Shown: positions 46,796 to 56,249, numbered from the stretch's first letter. The stretch is 64,000 nucleotides of DNA from Pseudanabaena sp. PCC 6802 (GCF_000332175.1 NZ_KB235914.1:2910868-2974867); one strand, 5' to 3'. Made by a program: numbers and translations. The notes: generated by a model not told the origin, from the sequence alone.

Positions 46796-47188
46796 ATGCC
46801 CCGCCCAGCACCTAAGTTTACAGTTAATCTAGCCGGAGGTTCGGTTGCGATCGCCTTTTCCCTAGAAGCAGCAAATATACTCAAAGCTCAAATTGCTCAA
46901 CTAATGGAAAGCTTGCGCCAGGTGGCAAGTAAGGCAATGCCAGATTCGTCTGGCGGCAAAAACAAGCCGGTACGCCACCCCAACATGGAGTATCAGCATA
47001 CTGGGGAGGTATTCCTAGAAATCTTTTGCAATCCCAACCTCTATGCCTCTCCCTTTGCCGCAAAAGTAGGTATTACCCTGAGAGACGATCGGATTCGGCT
47101 GGTGACAGAAGCTCAACTCAGTCAACTTATTGACGATGTGAACAAATACATTGAGGATATGGCTCAATACTTAGAGATTAATACTTAG
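46796..47188 (+). CDS. Conserved cyanobacterial hypothetical protein
   Basis: 130 residues from ATG 46796; the frame is open to a TTG at 46775. PRPAPKFTVNLAGGSVAIAF, then a helix ILKAQIAQLMESLRQVA, and after a polar loop EVFLEIFCNPNLYASPFAAKVGITLRDDRIRLVTE. No signal peptide or membrane segment. The last residues (YLEINT) are encoded by a 14-bp tandem repeat. Function unknown. Confidence 0.65.
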   Translation: MPRPAPKFTVNLAGGSVAIAFSLEAANILKAQIAQLMESLRQVASKAMPDSSGGKNKPVRHPNMEYQHTGEVFLEIFCNPNLYASPFAAKVGITLRDDRIRLVTEAQLSQLIDDVNKYIEDMAQYLEINT

Positions 47189-47214
47189 AGATTAATACTT
47201 AGAGATTAGTACTT
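47169..47214. repeat. 14-bp tandem repeat, three copies plus four bases
   Basis: Unit ACTTAGAGATTAAT repeated at 47169, 47183 and 47197 (third copy ends AGT). It overlaps the 3' end of the gene at 46796, whose stop codon is in it. Unit length is not a multiple of three. Confidence 0.85.
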
Positions 47215-47225
47215 ATACGTAGATA

Positions 47226-47368
47226 CGCGATGTGTAACTTTCCCCATTGCCCTCACCCTAAATCCATCTCCCAGAGCGGGAGAGGGACTTCGATCGATTC
47301 TGACTCCCCTTCTCCCAAGGTTAGGAGAAGGGGCTGGGGATGAGGGAGTAATTTAGTTGCACATCGCG
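47226..47368. repeat. Family C repeat (CCCTCACCCT... type)
   Basis: Ends CGCGATGTG(T)AAC and GTTGCACATCGCG are inverted. The inside (CCCTCACCCTAAATCC, GGGAGAGGG, TTCTCCCAAGGTTAGGAGAA, GGATGAGGGAG) is a repeat found in many cyanobacterial genomes. Confidence 0.8.
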
Positions 47369-47469
47369 CACTTATAGTAGATATTAATGCCGACTGGGTA
47401 TAACTTAAGCTAGATTATTTGCAGTTTTGTCATCCGCATCGCTAACCAATTTCCCTAGTAGCACAAAAC

Positions 47470-47628
47470 ATGTCTTTTTTTCGCCAATACATTGCACCTT
47501 TGATTATCTTTGCGATCTTTTTGTTTACCCTGATTTTGGTAAGCTCGCGCGCTTTTATCCCCAACGATATGATGACCCCTGCTCCTGTTGGTGCAATACT
47601 CTCTATCCTGTTCTTTAGACTGCTATAG
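47470..47628 (+). CDS. Small membrane protein upstream of pyrB
   Basis: 52 residues from ATG 47470: [20 protein letters not shown], then [20 protein letters not shown] and a second apolar tail. One clear membrane helix (about 8-26) and a short second hydrophobic part (about 41-52). Its TAG is one base before the pyrB ATG, so the two are translationally coupled. No named family. Confidence 0.55.
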   Translation: MSFFRQYIAPLIIFAIFLFTLILVSSRAFIPNDMMTPAPVGAILSILFFRLL

Positions 47629-47629
47629 C

Positions 47630-48610
47630 ATGAGTGAATCGACCTGGCAACGCAGGCATGTCATTTCGCTGGCCGATTTTACCGTGCCTGACTACGAACT
47701 CGTGCTGCAAACTGCCCTAAGTTTTACGGAGGTGCTGTCGCGCCGCAATAAAAAAGTGCCGACACTTCAAGGTAAAGTAGTAGCCAATTTGTTTTTCGAG
47801 TCTTCAACCCGCACTCGTAATAGCTTTGAGTTAGCAGCAAAGCGGCTCTCCGCCGACACGCTGAATTTTGCCCCCGGTACGTCATCGCTTTCTAAGGGAG
47901 AGACGATCCTGGATACAGCGCGCACCTTTCTGGCGATGGGGACGGATATTATGGTAATTCGGCATCAGGCAGCCGGAGTACCAAGCCAAATTGCCCTTGA
48001 TATGGATCGTTTAGGTGGCCGTGTGGCAGTGTTAAATGCTGGTGATGGCAAACACGAACATCCTACTCAGGCGCTCCTGGATTTATTTACACTGTGTTCT
48101 CACATAAATCCTGCTGCACCCAGTGCTAAGGACATCAAAGGTAAAAAGGTGGCGATCGCAGGAGACATTCTGCACTCCAGGGTGGCACGTTCTAATCTGT
48201 ACAGCCTGGTCACAAATGGTGCTGACGTACATTTGGCCGCACCTCCTACACTTTTGCCTGAGGAATTTGCTGAATATGGTGTTACTGTTCATCACCAGCT
48301 CGCACCAGCACTAGAAGATGCTGATTTTGTCATGACTCTACGCCTGCAAACCGAACGCATGAGCCAGCATTTGATTCCCAGCCTGCGCGAATATTACGCG
48401 CAGTTTGGTATTACGCGCGATCGCTTAGCCAGATGCGCGCCCCAGGTTCAGGTACTACATCCAGGGCCTGTAAATCGCGGTGTAGAGATTAGTTCAGATC
48501 TTATGGACGATCCGCGCCTCAGCTTAATTGAGAAGCAAGTTACCAATGGTGTGGCTGTTCGGATGAGCTTGTTATATCTCATGGGCACTTTGATGGGTAG
48601 TGCAGCTTAG
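47630..48610 (+). CDS. pyrB: Aspartate carbamoyltransferase catalytic subunit
   Basis: 326 residues from ATG 47630. Carbamoyl-phosphate loop [19 protein letters not shown], then [12 protein letters not shown], and the C-terminal [11 protein letters not shown] aspartate-binding motif. Catalyses the first committed step of pyrimidine synthesis in the cytosol. No pyrI is seen. ORF starts further upstream overlap the small membrane gene and are unlikely. Confidence 0.96.
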   Translation: MSESTWQRRHVISLADFTVPDYELVLQTALSFTEVLSRRNKKVPTLQGKVVANLFFESSTRTRNSFELAAKRLSADTLNFAPGTSSLSKGETILDTARTFLAMGTDIMVIRHQAAGVPSQIALDMDRLGGRVAVLNAGDGKHEHPTQALLDLFTLCSHINPAAPSAKDIKGKKVAIAGDILHSRVARSNLYSLVTNGADVHLAAPPTLLPEEFAEYGVTVHHQLAPALEDADFVMTLRLQTERMSQHLIPSLREYYAQFGITRDRLARCAPQVQVLHPGPVNRGVEISSDLMDDPRLSLIEKQVTNGVAVRMSLLYLMGTLMGSAA

Positions 48611-48670
48611 CTTGACTCTGCGTATGATTAGTCTCGTTTAGCTAACGCCGATCGATAAGCAAGATTTGAG

Positions 48671-49684
48671 CTAAGGCAGAAGGAACCCCAACGCAGATTT
48701 AACTTGTTTTAGCGTTTCAAAGGCGATCGCACCTGCTTTTTCCCGTCCTGCTTTTAGCACCCGATCCAGGTAGCCCTTTTCATTTACAACCTCATAATAT
48801 TTAGTTTGAATTGGCTGCAAGCTGTTAATTACTGTTTCGGCAAGCAAAGGTTTAAAATCTCCCCAGCCACGCATATCAGCACATTCCGCTTGCACTGCTT
48901 CCTTAGTCTTACCGCTGAGGATCGCGTACAGGGAAAGTAGGTTATGACATTCCGGGCGATCGGGATTGTCAAATTCTAGTTCTCGAATCGTATCGGTTTT
49001 GCAGCGTTTGATTTTCTTAGCGATCGTATCGGCATCGTCGAGCAGGTGAATGCGGCTCATCTCTGATGGATCGGACTTGGACATCTTGCTCGTGCCATCG
49101 GTTAAACTCATTACCCGCGCCCCTTCCTTACGGATCAAAGGCTCGGGTAGTTTGAGAATGGGTACATCTCTGTCGCTGCCAAATTGGTCGTTAAACCTCA
49201 CGACAATATCGCGCGTGAGTTCCAGGTGTTGTTTTTGATCTTCACCTACGGGTACGAGATCGGCTTGATAGAGCAAGATATCTGATGCCATCAGAACGGG
49301 ATAGTCTAATAAGCCTGCATTTACGTTTTCACCCTGCTTGATTGCTTTCTCCTTAAACTGGATCATGCGTTCGAGCCAGTTTAGCGGTGTTATGCAATTA
49401 AGCAGCCAGGTCAACTCGGCATGGGCAGAAATATGTGACTGCACGAATATGGTTGACTGCTGAGGATCGATCCCACAGGCAATGTAGAGTGCTGCCGTGC
49501 GTCGGGTATGCTCGGCTAACTCGTTAGGGTTATGAGGAGCCGTAAGTGCATGGAGATCGACCACACAAAAGAAATTTTCGTAGTTGACCTGGTTCTCTAC
49601 CCAATTACGAATAGCACCTAAGTAGTTACCGATGTGGAGATTTCCGGTTGGTTGAACGCCGGATAATATTCGTTGTTTTGGCAT
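48671..49684 (-). CDS. trpS: Tryptophanyl-tRNA synthetase
   Basis: 337 residues, class I synthetase. HIGN (17-20) and KMSKS (about 199) signatures intact; SGVQPTGNLHIGNYLGAIRNW N-terminus, LLYQADLVPVGEDQKQHLELTRD middle. ATG at 49684. Monocistronic, convergent with pyrB. Confidence 0.97.
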   Translation of the reverse strand: MPKQRILSGVQPTGNLHIGNYLGAIRNWVENQVNYENFFCVVDLHALTAPHNPNELAEHTRRTAALYIACGIDPQQSTIFVQSHISAHAELTWLLNCITPLNWLERMIQFKEKAIKQGENVNAGLLDYPVLMASDILLYQADLVPVGEDQKQHLELTRDIVVRFNDQFGSDRDVPILKLPEPLIRKEGARVMSLTDGTSKMSKSDPSEMSRIHLLDDADTIAKKIKRCKTDTIRELEFDNPDRPECHNLLSLYAILSGKTKEAVQAECADMRGWGDFKPLLAETVINSLQPIQTKYYEVVNEKGYLDRVLKAGREKAGAIAFETLKQVKSALGFLLP

Positions 49685-49887
49685 TAGATTATTCGTAAAA
49701 AATCTGGAATTTACTGAATTAGCACAGGTATTAATTTTCGCCTACAACCAAATAAAAGATTTTTGGATATAAGCTATGTTAAACTCTATTACAATAGATA
49801 ATAATCTATGTTTTTAATACCAATGCACGAAGCGATCGCCGTTTCGTGCTATACGTAAATTTAATTAAGAAACCCCTCCTCAACGCT

Positions 49888-50262
49888 ATGACAAGTACCC
49901 AACATAAAGAAGAAACAATGCGCGGTAAGAATAAGTCCACAGACAAAAGTTTTGAAGCCATGCGCCATTTTTCGGAAACCTATGCCAAGCGCACGGATAC
50001 GTTCTTTTGTTCGGATCAAAAAATTACCAACGCTGTGATTGAGGGTTTGGCAAAGCATAAAGATGAGTTGGGTGCTCCCTTATGTCCCTGTCGCTTCTAC
50101 GAAGACAAGGAAGCAGAAGTAAAGTCTGCCTACTGGAACTGCCCCTGCGTTCCCATGCGCGAACGTAAGGAGTGCCATTGTATGCTATTTCTCACACCAG
50201 AGAATCCATTTGCAGGAGACAAGCAGGAATTAGAGATTACAGATGTTACCTACGACGACTAG
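49888..50262 (+). CDS. ftrC: Ferredoxin-thioredoxin reductase catalytic chain
   Basis: 124 residues from ATG 49888; ATG 49918 is also possible. The seven cysteines of the 4Fe-4S/disulfide site are all present: C66, C68 (CPC), C85, C87 (CPC), C96, C98 (CHC), plus C41. Passes electrons from ferredoxin to thioredoxin, so linking light to redox control. hisH follows 15 bases later. Also named ftrB in some species. Confidence 0.96.
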   Translation: MTSTQHKEETMRGKNKSTDKSFEAMRHFSETYAKRTDTFFCSDQKITNAVIEGLAKHKDELGAPLCPCRFYEDKEAEVKSAYWNCPCVPMRERKECHCMLFLTPENPFAGDKQELEITDVTYDD

Positions 50263-50277
50263 GGATAGGGAAATTTC

Positions 50278-50925
50278 ATGACAGTAATTGCGGTAATTGA
50301 TTACGATATGGGCAACCTGCACTCAGCTTGTAAAGGTCTGGAATTCGCTGGTGCCACAACTGTAGTTACCGATGAACCAGAACAGCTAGAGGCAGCAGAT
50401 GCAATTGTACTGCCTGGTGTAGGTGCTTTCGATCCGGCGATGCAACACATCCGTGCCAGACATCTAGAGAAGCCAATTAAAGCCGCGATCGCATCTGGCA
50501 AGCCATTTCTAGGTATCTGTTTAGGTATGCAGATCCTGTTTGATGGCAGCGAAGAGGGACAAGAGCCAGGTTTGGGGGTCGTGCCAGGTATAGTCAAGCG
50601 TTTCTACAGGGAGCCTGGGATCGCGATCCCACACATGGGGTGGAACCAGCTAGAATTGACACAGCCTCACTGCCCGCTTTGGCTAGAACTGAGCGAGGCT
50701 CCGTGGGTGTATTTCGTACATTCGTACTATGCAGCACCGGAACAATCCACGGTTATAGCAGCAACGACAACACATGGCAGTCAAACAGCAACTGTGGCGA
50801 TCGCGCAGGATAACCTGATGGCGGTGCAGTTTCACCCAGAAAAATCTGCAACTGATGGGCTGCAAATTCTCACGAATTTCGTCAAGTTGGTTGATGCACG
50901 TCTGACAAGCATGTGTGGGGTTTAG
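50278..50925 (+). CDS. hisH: Imidazole glycerol phosphate synthase, glutamine amidotransferase subunit
   Basis: 215 residues. Class I amidotransferase: VGAFD oxyanion loop, nucleophile C81 in GICLGMQ, and His/Glu of FHPEKS. Feeds ammonia to HisF in histidine synthesis. Follows ftrC in the same direction. Confidence 0.96.
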   Translation: MTVIAVIDYDMGNLHSACKGLEFAGATTVVTDEPEQLEAADAIVLPGVGAFDPAMQHIRARHLEKPIKAAIASGKPFLGICLGMQILFDGSEEGQEPGLGVVPGIVKRFYREPGIAIPHMGWNQLELTQPHCPLWLELSEAPWVYFVHSYYAAPEQSTVIAATTTHGSQTATVAIAQDNLMAVQFHPEKSATDGLQILTNFVKLVDARLTSMCGV

Positions 50926-50938
50926 GAAATATTTGAAT

Positions 50939-51478
50939 ATGCAAACTAGGCAAACTACTATGTTGAAGAAATTAGCTTACTGTTCCTGCTGCGTAGCGAT
51001 CGCTCTTACCTGCGTACCTGCACTGACAGATCCAGATCCTGCCTCTGCCCAGCAAAACGCAGGGATTATCCTGTGGGGTAGTGCCAAGGATAAAGCTCTG
51101 GACTACGTTTTAGACTACGGACGCTCTAACCAAATTGACCGCTACTATCTGGACATTCCGGCACAAAAAGTTGCCGTTTCAGAGATTCTGGTTACCTATC
51201 CCGAAAGCTATACCGGTGAGTTCGATGGAGAAAGCATCGATCTACGTGTCAACAACCGCAACGTACCAACACAATCCGTTAAGTGGGACAAAGACAGTCG
51301 CGTCATCGAAGTAGTTTTAAAAGAACCAGTACCTGCTAATAAGCCAATGAAGCTCGTACTTTCTAACGTCCGCAATCCTAGATTTGGTGGTTTATTCCAA
51401 TTTGATGGCCGTGTCAGGGGAACTAACGATTTGCCCATGATGCGCTATATTGGCTCCTGGGTAATTGGTCTAGATTAG
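50939..51478 (+). CDS. DUF2808 family exported protein
   Basis: 179 residues from ATG 50939, downstream of TAGGAAAT. Signal peptide about 8-36 (LAYCSCCVAIALTCVPALT). Mature part matches the cyanobacterial DUF2808 family: YLDIPAQKVAVSEILVTYPESYTGEFD, IEVVLKEPVPANKPMKLVL, and NPRFGGLFQFDGRV. Probably periplasmic; function unknown. Confidence 0.78.
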   Translation: MQTRQTTMLKKLAYCSCCVAIALTCVPALTDPDPASAQQNAGIILWGSAKDKALDYVLDYGRSNQIDRYYLDIPAQKVAVSEILVTYPESYTGEFDGESIDLRVNNRNVPTQSVKWDKDSRVIEVVLKEPVPANKPMKLVLSNVRNPRFGGLFQFDGRVRGTNDLPMMRYIGSWVIGLD

Positions 51479-51577
51479 CTCGTTAACACATAGTTACAAA
51501 TCTAGCCAACGTGGCTAAATAAGGTGTATTGTAAGAAGCAATCATGTCTTTATACATTAATTTTAAGGAATACATAT

Positions 51578-51676
51578 ATGGGTTTATCAGAATTTCAAAT
51601 TCTTAGCGCCTTAGTCATCGCTTTGTTCCCTCTCGTTATGACAGTTATGCTGGGTTCAGCTCTGTACAACTCTTAG
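51578..51676 (+). CDS. psaM: Photosystem I subunit XII-like peptide (PsaM-like)
   Basis: 32 residues from ATG 51578, with TAAGGAA upstream. One membrane helix; LSEFQILSALVIALFPLVMT aligns with the PsaM N-terminal half (S-x-x-Q-x-x-x-ALVIAL-x-P), and SALYN with the STELYK tail. The usual FRLST segment is not conserved, so this is either a divergent PsaM or another small thylakoid peptide. Confidence 0.6.
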   Translation: MGLSEFQILSALVIALFPLVMTVMLGSALYNS

Positions 51677-51720
51677 GCGATCGTGCTAAATATCTAGCAC
51701 TTAGCATAACGAGGTGAGCG

Positions 51721-52296
51721 ATGATTGCCAGACGTGAAGTTGAATTTACTCCCGATTTGCCCCGTTCCAAACGGTACAGGCAGTATATGTCTCCGCCTGG
51801 GGCTGAGTCCGCAGCTTATCGCGAGTCTGCAGAACAGAGTAGCGCGTCTGGCATACCATCTCGCCGCGCCGAGCAAGTCTTAGACTTCGATCGCACTTTG
51901 AAAAATTTTGGCTCAGAATCAGTCTCTGAAGTAGTAAAACAAAAACAACGCCGCCAGAGCGAGCAACGCTTTAGAACGAGAGGAATAGAGGCTTTACTCG
52001 TCATCGCTGTTAGTACGGCTTTTTCCAGCGCTGCTGTGATGGCTTTGGCTCGACTAGTTCCCTATCAAACCGCCCAGCGCGATCGCCTCGATGAAATAAC
52101 CGCTGAAGTTCAAGTAACCGAACAGCGGGTAGAATCTCTTCGAACTCAGTTCCCTAAAATGTTTAACTCGGGCAAGTCCAAAGATGCACTGATGCGGCAA
52201 TATGGGTTTGTCAAACCAAATCAGGTTCCCATTAAAATTTTGGATACGGATCCCTCTAGTAATACTACCCCTAGCAACAAGAGCAGCCGTCCCTAG
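51721..52296 (+). CDS. Single-pass membrane protein with coiled coil (slr1618/FtsL-like topology)
   Basis: 191 residues. Hydrophilic cytoplasmic part (1-90), one helix at about 90-112 (ALLVIAVSTAFSSAAVMALA), then a short coiled coil (RDRLDEITAEVQVTEQRVES) and a Ser/Thr/Asn-rich tail. The layout is like that of bitopic division proteins such as FtsL/DivIC, but sequence likeness is not shown. Conserved in cyanobacteria as far as I can judge. A broken hairpin terminator follows at 52415. Confidence 0.6.
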   Translation: MIARREVEFTPDLPRSKRYRQYMSPPGAESAAYRESAEQSSASGIPSRRAEQVLDFDRTLKNFGSESVSEVVKQKQRRQSEQRFRTRGIEALLVIAVSTAFSSAAVMALARLVPYQTAQRDRLDEITAEVQVTEQRVESLRTQFPKMFNSGKSKDALMRQYGFVKPNQVPIKILDTDPSSNTTPSNKSSRP

Positions 52297-52427
52297 GTAG
52301 GAATTGCGTGAAAATAAAATACCCACTGTTACGGCTAATGCCTAACGTGCTACGGCTTTTGGGCATTATTTGGCTGCAAGTTCCTAAATAAGGGCAATGC
52401 CTACCCTAAATGCGATATTTCTGCATA

Positions 52428-52580
52428 TAGCGGTTTTCACTTGAGAATGGGTTTTATTGACGGGGTGAAGGGGTTCCACACGGCAGTGGCTCTAGCGGGA
52501 AACCCCCAAGACCGCCCTGCCTCCCCTTCTTGGGGGCAACGCCCCCAAACCCCCTGCTCTTTCCGATCTGAAAACCGCTA
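52428..52580. repeat. Family B miniature element, copy 4, with extra 44-bp segment
   Basis: 153 bp from TAGCGGTTTTCAC to TGAAAACCGCTA, flanked by TA on both sides. Inside, about 44 bp (CACACGGCAGTGGCTCTAGC and more) are added to the standard core. It has split a perfect inverted repeat: TTTCTGCATA on the left, TTTCC-AT-TGGAAATATGCAGAAA on the right. Confidence 0.88.
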
Positions 52581-52629
52581 TATTTCCATTGGAAATATGC
52601 AGAAACGAGGAAGGAAGGATTTATGGGAC

Positions 52630-54372
52630 TTATGGCAGGCTATATTCTTCGGCCAGCAGGCGGCTAAAATGGTCGAATGGAACGGGTGGACTAATCAAAT
52701 ACCCCTGGATCTCGTCGCAGTCATTCTGGCTTAGGAATTCCATCTCTGTATGGGTTTCCACGCCTTCCGCTACAACCTTCAAACCCATTTTGTGTGCCAT
52801 TTGGATAATTGAAGATGTAATTGCTTGATTTTTGATATCGGTGTCGACATCGCGGACGAAACAGCGATCGATTTTGAGAATATCGAATGGTAATTGCTTG
52901 AGGTAAGAAAAGGAAGAATACCCTACACCAAAGTCATCAATTGATATCTGTAGTCCCAATAATTTCAGAGCGGAAAGCTTGGCGATGCTGGATTCTACAT
53001 CGCGAACGATAATGCTCTCAGTTAATTCCAGCTCTAAGTACTGTGGCTCCAGATCGACTTCTTCCAGAATTTGGACAATAGTTGTATTGAGGTTTGGATG
53101 CTGAAACTGCCGCCCTGAGAGATTGACTGCTATTTTCAACTGCGGGCAATTAGCAGTCTGTTGCTTGAGCATATCTTGCCATCGTTTGATATCTTGGCAA
53201 GCAGTAGTCATTACCCACTCACCTATTGCCAAAATATCGCCACTTTCTTCAGCTAGGGGAATAAACTTAATTGGTGAGATCGTGCCGTGTTTAGAATGTT
53301 GCCAACGCAACAAAGCTTCTGCCCCCACAATTTTACCCGTTTGCAGATTAACCTGCGGTTGGTAGTAAACCTGAAACTCGTTGCGAGCTAGAGCGTGATG
53401 GAGATCGGCTTGCAACTCTATTTGTTCGGAAAGACCGATGTTTAAGTTGGGAATATAAAACTCATAGCAACTCCCGCCTTGTTGCTTGGCATGGATCATG
53501 GCGATATTGGCATTTTTAAGTAATGCATTAATGTCATCTCCATCTTGGGGATATGTGGCAATGCCAATGCTGGCAGTAACGCACACTTCTTGACCCTCGA
53601 TCGCAAATGGTCGAGAAAGCGCCCTCAGGATCTGACTGGCTAATTTGCTGGCTTTCCCCTTGGTATCCGTGCCAGTCAAAACGATCGCAAATTCATCCGC
53701 GTCCAGGCGGGAGATAATATGCTCTGGCTCGACGCATGATATCAGGCGTTCCGCGACAGATCTGAGCAAATAGTCGCCAGATGCTTCCCCTAAGGCATCA
53801 TTGACGCGTTTGAAGCGATCCAGATCGATGGACATAACGGGCACTATGCCGTTATGTTTCGTTGCCTGTTCGGCAATGATGTTATCTAGTCTTTCTCGTA
53901 GAGCAAGTCGATTTGGTAGTTCTGTTAATGGGTCGAAATAAAGTAAATAGTCAACCTTTCTCTGGGTTTCCTCAATAGTACTGCTGTAGTAGCTTTTAAT
54001 CGTTGCCCATTTATCGATCTGCGTATTAACTGCTTCTAGTAACTCTGCCTGCCCAATGGGCTTGACCAGATAGTCAACAGCACCTAGTTTCATCCCCTGA
54101 CGCATATCTACTTTGCTAGATTTAGCGGTGAGAAACATGAAGGGAATGATAGCAACTTCGGGATCGCGTCTTAGGGTTGCGAGTACGCTATAGCCGTCCA
54201 ATCTAGGCATCATGACATCGCAAATAATCAGATCGGGTTTGTGTTTTTTGGCTTGCTGGATACCCACTAAACCGTCTTCAGCGCCGATCGCTTCAAAGTC
54301 AGCGCAGTTCAGTACTTCAATGATGTCTTCTCGAATTGTTGAGTCATCTTCAATTACTAGAATTTTAGTCAC
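52630..54372 (-). CDS. Response regulator with degenerate GGDEF and intact EAL domain
   Basis: 580 residues. REC domain 1-125 with phosphoacceptor D52 (CDVMMPRLDG) and the Lys of YLVKPIG. GGDEF-like domain about 145-305, but the active site reads RLDADEF, so diguanylate cyclase activity is doubtful. EAL domain about 325-575 with GAEALLRW, DDFGVGYSSFSYLKQLPFD and KIDRCFV, all consistent with phosphodiesterase activity on c-di-GMP. Probably a phosphorylation-controlled c-di-GMP phosphodiesterase in which the GGDEF-like part is regulatory. No cognate kinase nearby. Confidence 0.93.
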   Translation of the reverse strand: MTKILVIEDDSTIREDIIEVLNCADFEAIGAEDGLVGIQQAKKHKPDLIICDVMMPRLDGYSVLATLRRDPEVAIIPFMFLTAKSSKVDMRQGMKLGAVDYLVKPIGQAELLEAVNTQIDKWATIKSYYSSTIEETQRKVDYLLYFDPLTELPNRLALRERLDNIIAEQATKHNGIVPVMSIDLDRFKRVNDALGEASGDYLLRSVAERLISCVEPEHIISRLDADEFAIVLTGTDTKGKASKLASQILRALSRPFAIEGQEVCVTASIGIATYPQDGDDINALLKNANIAMIHAKQQGGSCYEFYIPNLNIGLSEQIELQADLHHALARNEFQVYYQPQVNLQTGKIVGAEALLRWQHSKHGTISPIKFIPLAEESGDILAIGEWVMTTACQDIKRWQDMLKQQTANCPQLKIAVNLSGRQFQHPNLNTTIVQILEEVDLEPQYLELELTESIIVRDVESSIAKLSALKLLGLQISIDDFGVGYSSFSYLKQLPFDILKIDRCFVRDVDTDIKNQAITSSIIQMAHKMGLKVVAEGVETHTEMEFLSQNDCDEIQGYLISPPVPFDHFSRLLAEEYSLP

Positions 54373-54545
54373 TCATCTTACCCCCGCATATTTTCTGTAC
54401 CGCAATTCATATCATGTTACCCTTACTACGCTTGGAGGTAGGTAGATACTACGACTCTTAACTACACAATGATGGATGAGGTCAAGCAGTTTTCATTAAG
54501 CCTTAAACTTTTTCCACCTGTAAATTTTTCATTGATATGCTCTAT

Positions 54546-54680
54546 GTACGGGCAGGGGCAGGTTTGGATAGAAGTTATTGACTTTTACCAATAGTGCTTG
54601 GGCAAAACCTGCCCCTACACCAGTTGCTTGCCTCCGATAGCGCTCGTACAAAAACTGCCCCTACGTCAATAGATTTTTTA
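54546..54680. repeat. Family D repeat, copy 2
   Basis: AGGGGCAGGTTT and AAACCTGCCCCT inverted, followed by GTACAAAAACTGCCCCTACG and AGATTTTTT; matches the copy at 36936. The rest of 54373-54802 shows no gene. Confidence 0.7.
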
Positions 54681-54802
54681 CAGTAACAACTTTTTTATTA
54701 TAGGTAACATTGCCAGCACACTAGATTGAGAGTTGGTTTTCTTACTATACCCACTACATAGCTTTTAGATTACAACCCAGCGATCGCAAGCGCTAAAAGC
54801 TA

Positions 54803-55465
54803 CTAGCTTTTAGCTTTTTTTAGCTCTGCTATGATGTCCAAACTGCGAGAAGTACCGATGCGAGTAGCTCCTGCTTCAATGAGAGCGATCGCTTGTTCTA
54901 AGGTACGAATGCCACCTGATGCTTTAATCCCAACTTTACCGCGACTGACAGATTTTAATAGTCGAATTTGCTCGACTGTAGCACCTCCCGACCAACCCGT
55001 ACTGGTCTTGAGAAAGGCTGCACCCGCATCTATGCACACTTCGGCTGCTAAGCTTTGCTCGTCGGGAGTCAGTAAGTTCATCTCTAAAATAGCTTTGACT
55101 GGCTTGCCAGTAGCCTCGCAAATTTTCGCCAGTTCGCGATGAAGGGCATCCGTCGCGCCAGACTTAACATAGCCAAGGTTAATGACGACATCCAGCTCGG
55201 CGGCACCATTTTCTACAGCCTCTTCAGCCTCATATAACTTGGTGGAAGACGTAGTAGCTCCACTAGGAAATCCGATTACGGTACAAACCTTTGGTTTCTT
55301 GTCGTGCAGCCGCTCTGCTACCCGACGCACGTAACAAGGATAAATACATACACTAGCAAACCCATAGCGATCCGCCGCATCGCAGGCACTGTCAATGCGA
55401 TCGCCCGTAGCAGTAGGATCGAGAATCGTATGGTCGATATACGGTGCTGGGTCGAGATCTAACAT
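54803..55465 (-). CDS. deoC: Deoxyribose-phosphate aldolase
   Basis: About 220 residues from ATG 55465; the longer frame to 55540 overlaps the upstream regulator gene. Class I aldolase with the two active-site lysines in [10 protein letters not shown] and [10 protein letters not shown], and [12 protein letters not shown] at the start. Cleaves 2-deoxyribose-5-phosphate to glyceraldehyde-3-phosphate and acetaldehyde. Lies 14 bases downstream of the LuxR-type regulator gene, so probably in one operon. Confidence 0.95.
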   Translation of the reverse strand: MLDLDPAPYIDHTILDPTATGDRIDSACDAADRYGFASVCIYPCYVRRVAERLHDKKPKVCTVIGFPSGATTSSTKLYEAEEAVENGAAELDVVINLGYVKSGATDALHRELAKICEATGKPVKAILEMNLLTPDEQSLAAEVCIDAGAAFLKTSTGWSGGATVEQIRLLKSVSRGKVGIKASGGIRTLEQAIALIEAGATRIGTSRSLDIIAELKKAKS

Positions 55466-55479
55466 GCAACCCCCAACCC

Positions 55480-56175
55480 CTATTTCACCAGGCCCGATCG
55501 CAAAGCTCTGACGGCTGCTTGGGTGCGATCGTCGGCACACAGTTTATTAAGAATGTTGCGGACGTGGGTTTTGACGGTGCCGACAGTTATATAAAGCCGC
55601 TCGGCAATTTCGGCATTGCTGTAGCCATTGACAATTTCAGCCAGTACCTCAAGCTCCCGTTCTGTGAGAGGGGTGGCTTCCAGAATTTGCTTGTACTCTG
55701 GCTCCGATGCTTCAATCTCGACTGTGGCAGTAGCATCGGGTTTGCGAACCTGGGTCAGCACGATTCTGGCGATCGCGGGGTCGATCCAGGCACTACCCTC
55801 GGCTGTAAGGGTGATGGCTTGCAGTAAATTATCAGAGCTAATATCTTTGATGCAGTAAGAATCGGCACCAGCGGCGAAGGCAGCCAGCACCGCCTCCTGA
55901 TTATCGGTAAGCGTCAAAATCAAGACTTTGGGGGCAGCGCCGGAAGCAAATGTCAGAGCTTTGACCTGTCTGGTCACCTCCACGCCATCAATATCTGGCA
56001 AGCCTAAATCAACGATTACCACATCAGGTTCCTGCGATTCCACCAGAGCAACCCCAGTTGCCCCCGTTGCCGCTTCTCCGGCTAGAGAGATGTTAGCTGC
56101 TTGTTGTAAAGTCATCTTCATGCCTACACGAGTTAGGTCATGATCTTCGATTAGGACGACACGAATTGGACTCAT
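55480..56175 (-). CDS. NarL/FixJ family response regulator
   Basis: 231 residues from ATG 56175; the longer frame to 56244 runs into a family A fragment. REC domain 1-125 with D56 (VIVDLGLP), DH pair IEDHD, Lys of YCIKDIS; LuxR-type helix-turn-helix at about 165-230 ([25 protein letters not shown], quoted in part as [13 protein letters not shown] and TVGTVKTHV). Acts as a phosphorylation-dependent transcription factor; target unknown. No histidine kinase in the window. Confidence 0.92.
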   Translation of the reverse strand: MSPIRVVLIEDHDLTRVGMKMTLQQAANISLAGEAATGATGVALVESQEPDVVIVDLGLPDIDGVEVTRQVKALTFASGAAPKVLILTLTDNQEAVLAAFAAGADSYCIKDISSDNLLQAITLTAEGSAWIDPAIARIVLTQVRKPDATATVEIEASEPEYKQILEATPLTERELEVLAEIVNGYSNAEIAERLYITVGTVKTHVRNILNKLCADDRTQAAVRALRSGLVK

Positions 56176-56213
56176 GGTAAAAACCGCCGAACAATAAACG
56201 TACCAATAATATA

Positions 56214-56246
56214 GCTGGCTCAGGACGGGGTGCAGGGGTTTCACCC
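56214..56246. repeat. Family A fragment, inverted
   Basis: CTCAGGACGGGGTGCAGGGG and TTTCACCCC match the right-hand part of family A on the other strand. No left half is found. Confidence 0.65.
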
Positions 56247-56249
56247 CAC

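Noticed and set aside
49824-49849. Hairpin GCACGAA...TTTCGTGC around HIP1 as a terminator
   Set aside because: No T run and no gene ending before it on either strand in the right direction.
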